DNA from: Holophagae bacterium
GTDB lineage: Bacteria; Acidobacteriota; Thermoanaerobaculia; Thermoanaerobaculales; Thermoanaerobaculaceae
Assembly: GCA_012516935.1 (NCBI GenBank)
Contig: JAAYVZ010000236.1
Coordinates: forward strand, 1-51,197
Length of the DNA stretch: 51,197 nucleotides
Direction of reading: 5' to 3'
The number at the start of each line of letters is the position of its first letter. Position 1 is the first letter of the stretch. Under the pieces are notes generated by a model. The model did no database searches. It was not told the DNA's origin and saw only the letters and a list, made by a program, of their open reading frames with translations. Positions 35,047 through 46,207 of the stretch are shown piece by piece. The position numbers and the translations under genes are program-made.

Positions 35047-35910
35047 GTGCGCATCGTCGTCCTCGCCTCGGGCTCGCGCGGCAACGCCGTGGTGGTGGAG
35101 GCCAACGGCACCCGGGTGCTGGTGGACTGCGGCCTCTCGTACCGGCAGTTGCGGACCCGGATGGCGCCCCACGGGCTCGGGCCCGCCGACATCGAGGCGG
35201 TGCTCCTCTCCCACGAGCACATCGATCACGTGCGTGGACTCGAGGCTTTCCACAAGCAGCACCGGCTCCCTGTCGTGGGCAGCGAGGGCACCCGCAAAGC
35301 GCTCGCTGGCCGGGTCGCGGTCGAGCCGCTGCTGCGCTCGGGGCAACCGCTGACCCAGCATGGCCTCGAGGTGCTGCCGGTGGCGACCAGCCACGATGCC
35401 GCCGAGCCGATCGGTTTCGTGTTCACCCATCGAGGACGGCGGCTCGGACTGGTCACCGACACCGGCACGATGACCGCGCCGCTCGTCGAATGCCTTGCCG
35501 GGTGCACCGCGCTGCTGCTCGAGGCCAACCATGACCTCGACATGCTGCGCCTCGGCCCGTACCCGTGGCCCCTCAAGCAGCGCATCCGCTCGCGCACCGG
35601 ACACCTGTCCAACAGCCAGACACGCGACGCGCTCGAGCAGCTCGTCGGGCCGGAGCTCCAGCTGGTGGTGGCGATGCACCTCTCGCAGGAGAACAACACC
35701 CCCGATCTGGTGCGCGCGGAGCTCGGGCGGGTGCTGGCCGGCAGCGCTGTCCGTTGCCAGGTCTCCAGCCAGGATCATTCTCTCGTCGTCGATCTCCCGG
35801 CCCCCGCACAGGCTGTCGGCAGGGAGGGGGCTCTCGACTCTCGACTCTCAACTCCCGACCGGCCGGGTGGGGGTCCTCACCCAGGGCCCCGGACCCCGGA
35901 CTGGGGGTAG
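35047..35910 (+). CDS. YycJ/WalJ-type metallo-beta-lactamase-fold hydrolase
   Basis: 287 residues from GTG 35047. This start gives the family N-terminus VRIVVLASGSRGNA and has a purine-rich RBS; GTG 34930 (GTGA with the dut stop) would add an atypical 39 residues. The zinc-binding motif SHEHIDH is near residue 57. A later TDTG segment, EANHD and a GHLSN-H-like motif are also seen. Members are thought to be nucleases linked to cell division and DNA repair, but the substrate is uncertain. The last 25 codons run through a heptad-repeat tract (35834-35861), giving a Pro/Gly-rich tail that looks acquired. Confidence 0.85.
   Translation: MRIVVLASGSRGNAVVVEANGTRVLVDCGLSYRQLRTRMAPHGLGPADIEAVLLSHEHIDHVRGLEAFHKQHRLPVVGSEGTRKALAGRVAVEPLLRSGQPLTQHGLEVLPVATSHDAAEPIGFVFTHRGRRLGLVTDTGTMTAPLVECLAGCTALLLEANHDLDMLRLGPYPWPLKQRIRSRTGHLSNSQTRDALEQLVGPELQLVVAMHLSQENNTPDLVRAELGRVLAGSAVRCQVSSQDHSLVVDLPAPAQAVGREGALDSRLSTPDRPGGGPHPGPRTPDWG
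35834..35861. repeat. Heptad repeat tract (TCGACTC-type)
   Basis: Four 7-bp units: TCGACTC, TCGACTC, TCAACTC, CCGACCG. They lie in the 3' end of the MBL gene, followed by a GGGTCC/GGACCC inverted repeat (35871-35876 and 35891-35896). A related heptad tract of different sequence lies at 49014-49046. Confidence 0.6.
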
Positions 35911-35927
35911 GGGCGCACGGAGGCAAC

Positions 35928-36167
35928 ATGCAGGTAGAAGTCCGCGTAAAGCTCAAGGAAGCAGTGCTTGACCCGCAGGGTGAGGCGATCCGACGGGTGC
36001 TTTCGAGCCTCGGCTTCGAGGAAGTGACGCAGGTCCGGGTCGGCAAGCTCGTGCTGCTCGAAGTCGAGGGCGACGACTGCGAGCGCGTCCGGGCTCGAGC
36101 CGACGAGGCCGCGCGCGAGCTGCTGGCCAACCCGGTCATCGAGGACTACGAGGTTCGGCTGCCATGA
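35928..36167 (+). CDS. purS: FGAM synthase subunit PurS
   Basis: 79 residues from ATG 35928, preceded by GGAGG. It matches PurS in size and pattern (VRVKLKEAVLDPQGEAI, then ANPVIEDYEV at the end). PurS dimers bridge PurQ and PurL in the FGAM synthase complex that converts FGAR to FGAM with glutamine and ATP. It heads a tight purine operon; the stop overlaps purQ (ATGA). Confidence 0.95.
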   Translation: MQVEVRVKLKEAVLDPQGEAIRRVLSSLGFEEVTQVRVGKLVLLEVEGDDCERVRARADEAARELLANPVIEDYEVRLP

Positions 36168-36864
36168 CCGACGGCGGGCGACGTCCACGCGTGGCGGTGG
36201 TCATCTTCCCCGGCTCCAACTGCGACCGTGACGCCCTGGCAGCGGTCGAGGCCGTGGGTGGCGAAGCGGTGCCGGTGTGGCATCAGTCGAGAGATCTGCA
36301 GCGGTGCGGTGCCGTGCTCCTGCCCGGCGGGTACTCCTACGGAAACTACCTGCGGGCCGGGGCGATGGCCGCTCACTCGCCGGTGATGAAGGCCGTGCGC
36401 CGGCATGCCGACCAGGGTGGCGCGGTGCTGGGAATCTGCAACGGGTTCCAGATCCTGCTCGAGATCGGGTTGCTTCCCGGCGCCATGCTGATGAACCGCT
36501 CCCTGCGGTTCATCTGCCGCGACGTGCACGTGCGGGTCGAACGGACCGACTTGCCGCTGCTGCGCACCCTCCAGCCGGGGCAGGTGCTTCGCCTGCCCAT
36601 CGCCCACAAGGAAGGCAACTGGTTCGCCGAGCCGGCGGTAGTCCGCGAGGTCGAGCAGCAGGGGGCGGTGGCGTTGCGGTACTGTGATCCGAGCGGGCAG
36701 GTGCGGGCCGATGCGAACCCCAACGGGTCGCTCCAAAACGTCGCCGGGCTCGTCAGCCGCGAGGGCACGGTGCTGGGCATGATGCCGCACCCCGAGCGGC
36801 GGATTTCCCGCCTGCTCGGTGGCGAGGACGGGTGGGCGTTGATGCGCGCCCTGGTGGAGGCAGC

Positions 36865-36868
<4 letters not shown>
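36164..36868 (+). CDS. purQ: FGAM synthase glutaminase subunit PurQ
   Basis: 234 residues. Class I glutamine amidotransferase: N-terminal [12 protein letters not shown], nucleophile Cys in GICNGFQIL (near 92), and the catalytic His-x-Glu in MMPHPER near the C-terminus. It supplies ammonia to PurL. It overlaps purS and purL by 4 bp each, consistent with fixed stoichiometry. Confidence 0.96.
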
Positions 36869-40525
<3,657 letters not shown>

Positions 40526-40529
<4 letters not shown>

Positions 40530-41572
40530 GCGCACCGACCGATTCTCCCCTCACGTACGCCTCCGCGGGGGTGGACATCGATGCCCAGGACCGGGCGCTC
40601 GTCGGGGTGAAACGCCTCGCGAGGTCCACCTTCACGGCCGGTGTGCTGTCGGACATCGGGGCGTTCGGCGGGCTGTTCACGCTCGAGCCCGACAACCCTG
40701 CGGGGCAGGTGCTGGTCGCCTCCGCCGACGGCGTCGGCACCAAGCTCAAGGTGGCGCAACTGGCCGGTATCCACGACACCGTGGGCGAAGACCTCGTCAA
40801 CCACTGCGTCAACGACATCCTGGTGTGCGGGGCGCGGCCGCTGTTTTTCCTCGACTACTTCGCCTCGGGCACGCTCGAGCCCGGCGTCATGGTACGGGTG
40901 GTCGAAGGGTTGGCGCGCGGTTGCCGGGCCAACGCCTGCGCACTGCTCGGCGGCGAGACGGCCGAGATGCCGGGGTTTTACGCCCGAGGTGAGTACGAGC
41001 TGGCGGGGTTCGTCGTCGGCGGCTGCCGCCGCGACCGGCTGCTCCGGCGCGAGGCGGTGGTGGCCGGCGACGTGCTGGTGGCGCTGCCCTCGACCGGTCT
41101 GCACACCAACGGCTACTCCCTGGCACGGCGCATCTTCTTCGAGGTGCTGGGCCTGGGGGTGGACAGCCCGGTGCCCGAGCTGGGCCGTACGGTCGCCGAG
41201 GCGCTGCTGGCCGTCCATCGCTCGTACCTGCCGGCGGTCGGCCCACTGCTGGAGCGGGGCTTCGTCAAGGCCGCAGCGCACGTCACCGGTGGCGGGATCC
41301 CCGACAACCTCCCGCGTGCCCTGCCCGCGGGGCTCGGAGCCGAGATCTTCGTCGACTCGTGGGACGAGCCGCCGCTGTTCGGGCTGCTGCGCCGGGCCGG
41401 CCGTGTCCCCGAGGACGACATGCGCCGCACCTTCAACCTCGGCGTCGGCATGATCCTGGTGGTCGCCGAGGAAAGCCTCGGCGACGTCCTGGAGTCGCTC
41501 GTGCCCCACGGTCCCGGCTGGGTCGTCGGCCGGGTCGCCGGCGAGCCCGGCGTGAGGTTCGTCCGCCGATGA
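40526..41572 (+). CDS. purM: Phosphoribosylformylglycinamidine cyclo-ligase (AIR synthetase)
   Basis: 348 residues from ATG 40526 (ATGA overlap with purF). Motifs include SADGVGTKLKVA, HCVNDILVCGARPLFFLDY, GGETAEMPGFY, LPSTGLHTNGYSLARR and HVTGGGIPDNLPR. It closes the imidazole ring, turning FGAM into AIR with ATP. The overall length fits the family. Confidence 0.96.
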
Positions 41573-42228
41573 GCAAGGGAAGGGGAACGGGGGATGGGGG
41601 AGGGTGCCCGCCCCCGCCCGAGACACGACCTGCCAGGGTGGCGGTGCTGCTTTCCGGACGTGGCTCCAACTTCGTGGCGCTGGCCGACGGCTGCGCTCGC
41701 GGCGAGGTGCCAGCCGAAATCGTGCTGGTGCTCTCCGACAGGCCCGACGCCCCGGGTCTTGCTCGAGCGCGGGAGCGCGGCATCCCCACCCGCGTCATCC
41801 CGCGCAAAGGGCTCGGCCAGCAGGAGCAGGAGCGGCAGATGGTCGCCGCCGTCCGCGCGGCGGGTACCGAGTGGGTCTGCCTGGCCGGGTACATGCGCAT
41901 TCTCGGTGCTGAGTTCGTCGCCGCCTTCCCCGAGCGCATCCTCAACATCCACCCGGCGCTGCTGCCGGCGTTCCCGGGGCGCGAGGCGCAGCGCCAGGCG
42001 TTCGAGTACGGCGTCAAGGTCTCCGGCTGCACCGTGCACCTCGTCGACGCCGGGTGCGACACCGGCCCGATCGTGGCCCAGCGCGCCGTGCCGGTGCTCG
42101 ACGACGACACGACGGAGACGCTCGCCGCCCGCATCCTCGAGCAGGAGCACCGCGCCTACGCCGAGGCGCTGCGCCTCCTGCTCACCCGCGGTTGGCACGT
42201 CGAGGGCAGGCGGGTGGTGTTCGGGTAG
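41569..42228 (+). CDS. purN: Phosphoribosylglycinamide formyltransferase
   Basis: 219 residues from ATG 41569 (ATGA overlap with purM). The N-terminal 22 residues (Gly/Pro-rich) are an extra tail before the family start VAVLLSGRGSNF. The catalytic region has LAGYMRIL, the NIHPALLPAFPG motif with the catalytic Asn/His, and DTGPIVAQ. It makes FGAR from GAR and 10-formyl-THF. It is the last gene of the purine operon. A 25-bp repeat begins 3 nt after the stop. Confidence 0.95.
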   Translation: MSKGRGTGDGGGCPPPPETRPARVAVLLSGRGSNFVALADGCARGEVPAEIVLVLSDRPDAPGLARARERGIPTRVIPRKGLGQQEQERQMVAAVRAAGTEWVCLAGYMRILGAEFVAAFPERILNIHPALLPAFPGREAQRQAFEYGVKVSGCTVHLVDAGCDTGPIVAQRAVPVLDDDTTETLAARILEQEHRAYAEALRLLLTRGWHVEGRRVVFG

Positions 42229-42610
42229 CTGCCGTTTCGGAATCGATCGTGACATTGCCGAGGAGTCGTACAGCGGCGCCATAGGTCGAGCCGGTCGGGG
42301 TCGGGGTTTTTGTCTTCGCAAACCCTGGCGAGGGTTGACTCGTGGGTAGTCTCGTGGTGGTAGTCGTACAGCACGATGAACCAAGAACCCAAAGGCCCAC
42401 GGGCAGCTCGCCTCAGGCAACGCAAGGGCGACCTCCAGCGCCGCTCCGGGATCCCTCCCGCGTTTCCCACAGCCGCTTGGAAAACGCTTCGCGTTTCCCG
42501 CAACTCCCACAGGCCCGACGACGACGGGGAACCTCTCGTATACCACGTCAGGGGACTCTACTCTCTTCAGACCCCTGCCGGCGGGCCTTCCGGAGATTCG
42601 GAGGTGAGAG
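42229..42610. other. Gene-free stretch after purN
   Basis: 382 bp. It contains the first copy of the 25-bp repeat. An AACCCT/AGGGTT inverted repeat lies at 42321-42336. A near-perfect hairpin at 42479-42498 has stem strands GGAAAACGC and GCGTTTCC, close to a repeated CGCGTTTCCC. A GGAGGTGA ribosome binding site lies at 42600-42607. Codon-like periodicity is absent on both strands, and short frames here have no recognisable homology. It may hold remnants of an older element. Confidence 0.5.
42231..42255 (+). repeat. 25-bp direct repeat, copy 1
   Basis: Identical over 25 bp to 44827-44851 and in the same orientation. It begins GCCGTTTCGGAATCGATC. It starts 3 nt after the purN stop and could be one border of an inserted segment. 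Confidence 0.85.
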
Positions 42611-44503
42611 ATGCATAGAGTGTGGCGGGTTGTTGCGGGCAGCCTGGTTGCTCTCCTTGCGGTTGCGGCGACGTGCGCCGCGGAGCCCATCCAACTACCG
42701 ACCGGTACGGGTTCTGCTCGGCTCGCGTGGGTTCGAGACAGTGACGTTCAGTTGGCATCGACTTCGTTGCCGGGAACGACCGACCTTTCGCGAGGGCATG
42801 GTTGTTTGGTGCTCGCTGTTTCAGGCCAACCCGTGCAATGGCGGGAGGTTTCCCTCCCCGAAGAGGCTTCGGTTGTGGCGAAGCTGCTTGCGCCCAATCC
42901 AGGCGCGCGAGTGGGTGGCACGGTGCGAACGCGCGACCTTTGGGCGTTCACACCCAGTGTCGAGGCCACGCTGCTCGGCGCTCGGGTTCCGGACTCCTGT
43001 CTGAGGGGGCTGGCGGCTCTCGGAGCCTTGGAAGCACAGGTGGACTCGCATGGCCGTTTCGAGCTCGGTCCGTTGCCGAGCGGCCGTTGGCGCCTCCTCT
43101 TCAAGGCGCAGTATCACAAAGGGATCACGAAGGAAATCGCGATTGAGGGAAAAGAGGGGACGCTCGAAACAGGCGAGCTCGACCTCGAGCCCATTGCCGT
43201 AACGAGGGTGCGTGTCGAGTCCGAGCTCGAGAGCCCCCCCTACGCACTCCGGGTCGAGGAGGGCGAACGAAAGGACGAGCAGGCACCCTGGCGCTTCGTA
43301 CGACCACGTGACCTCGAGATGGATACCGCGCAAACGGAGCTCGAGCTTGCAACCGGAACGCACCGGTTCACGCTGACCAAGGTCGGAACCGAGCTGGGGT
43401 TCACAGCGGAGGCTGATCTGCAACCGGGCGAGCAGGAGTTGGTGCTGAGGCCAGTACCGTTCACCATCGAGGGGAGAGTCCTCCGGGGCGAGCACGGGGT
43501 TGCCGACGTGCGACTACTGATCTCCCGTCGGGGCCAGAAAGCGGAGGTAGAGAGCGGAATCGCGGGGGCGTTCACTCTTCGCTTGTGGGCGCCTGACATG
43601 TACCTCGTGGAGGCGCATCCACCAGAGGGCGACTTTGAGGCCGTTCTGCTCGACGCAAGGGAAGCGAAGGAGGGCGAGGTTCTCAAGCGGGATATTCTGC
43701 TCGGGAGCCGGGTTCTCAGCGGCATCGTTGTCGGAGCGCCCGAAGGAGCACCCCTGGCAGCAGCAGATGTCGCGGTGTCTCAAGAGGGCGGTGGGCGGCG
43801 CTATGTGTCGAGCTACGAGGCGAAGGACGACGGGTCCTTCCAGATCTACCTGAAGGATGAGCTGAGTGTAGAAGTGTACGCCTCAGCACGCGGCTACCTT
43901 CCGAGGACTGTTGCCTTGGGCAAGAACCCCGCCCCGTCACCGATCACGATCTCGCTGGAAAAAGGTGTGGAGGTGGTTGGCCAAGTGGTTGGCACAGCGG
44001 GAACACCGGTCGCGGGCGCGCTGGTGATCGGGTTTTCTCCGGGGCCGGACGGCAAACGGTCGTGCAGCACGGAGTCGGATGCGGCTGGGCGATTTGTGCT
44101 GACGTGTCCGACCGGGACGGTCGTCTTCGCCGTCGCAGCGGGACATACACTCGACTGGGTCACTGCGAGTGAACACGAGGTCCTGCTCAGACTCGGTGCG
44201 CAGGGGCCCCCGTCGCCGTTGACCATCCTAGCCGCCGACGGTGAGCCAGCAGCAGGCGCTGGCCTTGCGTTTCAGAAAGAGGATGGGGTCTGGATTCCGT
44301 TTGACCTGGTTTTCCGGGCCTTGACGGCGATGGGCCTTCCTGGGCGCACTGCCGAGAACGGCGGCGTCTCGCTCTCCTTCCTGCCACCCGGGAGATACGG
44401 CACGTTCCTCGTGGCGCGAACTGGGGTCGTTCCGCTCGGTGTCGTGCTTCTCCCCACGTCGACGCCGAGCTCTTTCAAGCTGCCTCGCACGCCACCCGGG
44501 TAG
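42611..44503 (+). CDS. Large secreted protein with carboxypeptidase-regulatory-like repeats
   Basis: 630 residues from ATG 42611, with GGAGGTGA just upstream. A signal peptide of about 23 residues (VAGSLVALLAVAATCAA) predicts export. The rest is beta-rich, with repeated units that resemble carboxypeptidase regulatory-like (CarboxypepD_reg) or prealbumin-like domains: for example GRFELGPLPSGRWRLLFKA near 145-163, TIEGRVLRGEHGVADV near 280, and GQVVGTAGTPVAGALVIG near 455 followed by DAAGRFVLTCPTG. No catalytic motif, cell-wall anchor or membrane helix is seen at the C-terminus. Such proteins are often surface or carbohydrate-associated. Specific function is unknown. It sits alone between two repeat copies. 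Confidence 0.75.
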   Translation: MHRVWRVVAGSLVALLAVAATCAAEPIQLPTGTGSARLAWVRDSDVQLASTSLPGTTDLSRGHGCLVLAVSGQPVQWREVSLPEEASVVAKLLAPNPGARVGGTVRTRDLWAFTPSVEATLLGARVPDSCLRGLAALGALEAQVDSHGRFELGPLPSGRWRLLFKAQYHKGITKEIAIEGKEGTLETGELDLEPIAVTRVRVESELESPPYALRVEEGERKDEQAPWRFVRPRDLEMDTAQTELELATGTHRFTLTKVGTELGFTAEADLQPGEQELVLRPVPFTIEGRVLRGEHGVADVRLLISRRGQKAEVESGIAGAFTLRLWAPDMYLVEAHPPEGDFEAVLLDAREAKEGEVLKRDILLGSRVLSGIVVGAPEGAPLAAADVAVSQEGGGRRYVSSYEAKDDGSFQIYLKDELSVEVYASARGYLPRTVALGKNPAPSPITISLEKGVEVVGQVVGTAGTPVAGALVIGFSPGPDGKRSCSTESDAAGRFVLTCPTGTVVFAVAAGHTLDWVTASEHEVLLRLGAQGPPSPLTILAADGEPAAGAGLAFQKEDGVWIPFDLVFRALTAMGLPGRTAENGGVSLSFLPPGRYGTFLVARTGVVPLGVVLLPTSTPSSFKLPRTPPG

Positions 44504-44826
44504 GACCCTGCTGCGCCGGTCCAGGTCACGAACTGCTGGGCGGGCAGTCGGCTTTCTCCCGCCATCTAAACGGAAAGCGGAACCCGAGCTTGCCGCCGAG
44601 TCGCCCGTGAAGTACTCGTGGAACATGACCCGTCGCATGGTGCCTCGCCTCGCGCACTGCGAAAGCAGTGGGCAAGCAGCGTTGCTCTCTTGGGGCTCGA
44701 GGTAGCACGAGCACCACGCGCAGCCCCGGGGAACGCGTCGATTCGTCGATGCTGGTGTGGCGTCCGTCCCCCTCTCGTGCGACCGCGAATGGGGAAGACG
44801 GGCATCCCGAGCGGGCGATGGCCCCA

Positions 44827-44851
44827 GCCGTTTCGGAATCGATCGTGACAT
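44827..44851 (+). repeat. 25-bp direct repeat, copy 2
   Basis: Same 25 bases and orientation as 42231-42255; identity ends abruptly at both sides. It lies 105 bp upstream of the lipoprotein promoter. Confidence 0.85.
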
Positions 44852-44953
44852 CACAGCACAGCCGAGCCCAATCAGCCTCGCCCCTACCCCTCCACCCCAG
44901 TTTCCGAGACGGCAGTTCGAGTCGCGGTGTCGTGGTGCGACCACCCAACGCTC

Positions 44954-44962
44954 TGGTACAAT
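44954..44962 (+). promoter_or_regulatory. Extended -10 promoter of the lipoprotein gene
   Basis: TGG plus TACAAT (44957-44962) is an extended -10. A 29-nt leader with a GGAAGG-type RBS follows. A -35 is not clear. Confidence 0.5.
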
Positions 44963-44991
44963 CTGTCCGGAACCGGAAGGATGGGAAGGCA

Positions 44992-45315
44992 ATGCACCGA
45001 GGTTTCTTCGCAGTCGCGCTCGTCCTCGCACTGGTGGTGCCCCTCGTGGGGTGCGCGAGCGCCAAGCCCACGGACTGGACCGGCCATCACATCGACGAGG
45101 TGATTGCCAAGCTCGGTCCCGCCAAACGGATCGTGCCGCAGGGCGAGAACAAGATGTACGTTTGGGAGGTGGAGCGCCGGATGGCCGCCCCGCCGACCAT
45201 CGACCCGGCCACTGGGCGTACGACCCCGAGCCCGCCAGCCGTGGCCTACACCTCGGTGCGATCTTTCTACGTCGGCCGGGACGGCATCATCATCTCGTAC
45301 ACCTGGCAGGAGTAG
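44992..45315 (+). CDS. Small lipoprotein of unknown function
   Basis: 107 residues from ATG 44992. Signal peptide with lipobox LVGC (Cys21). The mature part begins with DWTGHHIDEVIAKLGPAKR, reminiscent of SmpA/OmlA-like small lipoproteins that contain a short helix followed by a beta meander, with YVWEVER and a last strand DGIIISYTWQE. It has its own promoter. Its 3' end overlaps the 3' end of the convergent hydrolase gene by 26 bp. Outer-membrane assembly is a guess from fold resemblance only. Confidence 0.75.
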   Translation: MHRGFFAVALVLALVVPLVGCASAKPTDWTGHHIDEVIAKLGPAKRIVPQGENKMYVWEVERRMAAPPTIDPATGRTTPSPPAVAYTSVRSFYVGRDGIIISYTWQE

Positions 45316-46207
45316 CTTTTTCGCCCAGGCCGGCTCGGGCGAGCTCCACGAGGGCGGCGAGCAGCGCCTCCCCGCCGGCGTCGAAGGTGTCGTTGTGGCC
45401 GGCGAGCTCGACCGCGAAGAACCGTTTCGGTTCCCTCGCCGCGGCGTACAGCCGCTCACCCTGGGCGAACGGCACGACCTCGTCGGCCCGGCTGTGGATG
45501 ATGAGCACCGGGCAGCCGACCGAGGCGATCCTCGACAGGGAGTCCATCTGGGTGCGGACGAAAAGCCGTGGCACGAACGGGTAGTGGTGCGCAGCCAGGT
45601 CCGGGATCGAGGTGAACGTCGACTGCAGCACGAGGCCGGCCGGGTGGACGTCGCTCGCGAGGCGCGTTGCCACCCCCCCGCCGAGCGACTTGCCGTAGAC
45701 GACGACCCGCCTCGCCGGCAGCCCACGGTCTTCCGTCAAAAAGCGCCACACCGTCCGGGCGTCCTCGTACAGCCCCTCCTCGCCCGGGCGGCCCTCGCTG
45801 CGGCCGTACCCGCGGTAGTCGGGGATGAGGACGTCCATCCCCAGGTGCCGGGCGAGTGTTGCCACCACGGCGCCACGGTGCGAGAGGTTGCCGGCATTGC
45901 CGTGGAGGTACAGCAGGGCCGAGCGGATCGTCTCACCTGGCGGAGCCGGGTCCGGCGGGCTCACCCACCAGGCGTGGAGACGCACGCCGTCCGAGGTGGT
46001 GAGGAAGCGGTCCTCGAGCTGGCAGCCCGTGCGGCGCCGCCACGCCCCGAGGTCCCACTCGCCGATCGGATACCGCGCCGGAAAGAAAATGAGGTGGCGC
46101 TCGAGCAGCATCAGGCCTCCCACCGCCACCGCGACCACCAGGGCGAGCCAGCCGAGCAGCCGGGCGCGCCGCCGGAATCGCCGGCTGTCCTCAGGTACGA
46201 GGCTCAC
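45290..46207 (-). CDS. Membrane-anchored alpha/beta hydrolase
   Basis: 305 residues from GTG 46207, which overlaps the stop of the sulfatase-family gene (GTGA). An N-terminal membrane helix (about 16-34, LLGWLALVVAVAVGGLMLL) suggests an anchored periplasmic enzyme. The hydrolase fold has oxyanion region YLHGNAGN, nucleophile GKSLGG, acid HSRADEVVP and catalytic His in AGHND. The layout matches the BEM46/ABHD13-like group, whose substrates are mostly unknown. Coupling to a membrane sulfatase/phosphotransferase gene suggests work on the same envelope substrate. The convergent lipoprotein gene overlaps its end. Confidence 0.88.
   Translation of the reverse strand: MSLVPEDSRRFRRRARLLGWLALVVAVAVGGLMLLERHLIFFPARYPIGEWDLGAWRRRTGCQLEDRFLTTSDGVRLHAWWVSPPDPAPPGETIRSALLYLHGNAGNLSHRGAVVATLARHLGMDVLIPDYRGYGRSEGRPGEEGLYEDARTVWRFLTEDRGLPARRVVVYGKSLGGGVATRLASDVHPAGLVLQSTFTSIPDLAAHHYPFVPRLFVRTQMDSLSRIASVGCPVLIIHSRADEVVPFAQGERLYAAAREPKRFFAVELAGHNDTFDAGGEALLAALVELARAGLGEKATPARCTR

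Larger units (their letters stand above)
42231..44851. other. Putative inserted cassette bounded by 25-bp direct repeats
   Basis: The segment between the two repeat copies carries one large accessory gene and gene-poor flanks with less regular GC-rich codon use than the surrounding housekeeping genes (judged by eye). Removing the segment plus one repeat copy would place purN next to the promoter of the small lipoprotein gene. No integrase or transposase is present. Confidence 0.3.
44504..44991. other. Gene-free stretch before the small lipoprotein gene
   Basis: 488 bp. A hairpin with a GAAA tetraloop (CACTGC 44655-44660 with GCAGTG 44665-44670) and the second 25-bp repeat copy (44827-44851) are visible. 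A promoter for the lipoprotein gene is at the right. No convincing coding frame with RBS was found on either strand. Confidence 0.5.

Noticed and set aside
42321-42336. AACCCT/AGGGTT hairpin as a terminator for the purine operon
   Set aside because: No T-run follows on the plus strand, so a Rho-independent terminator is not supported.
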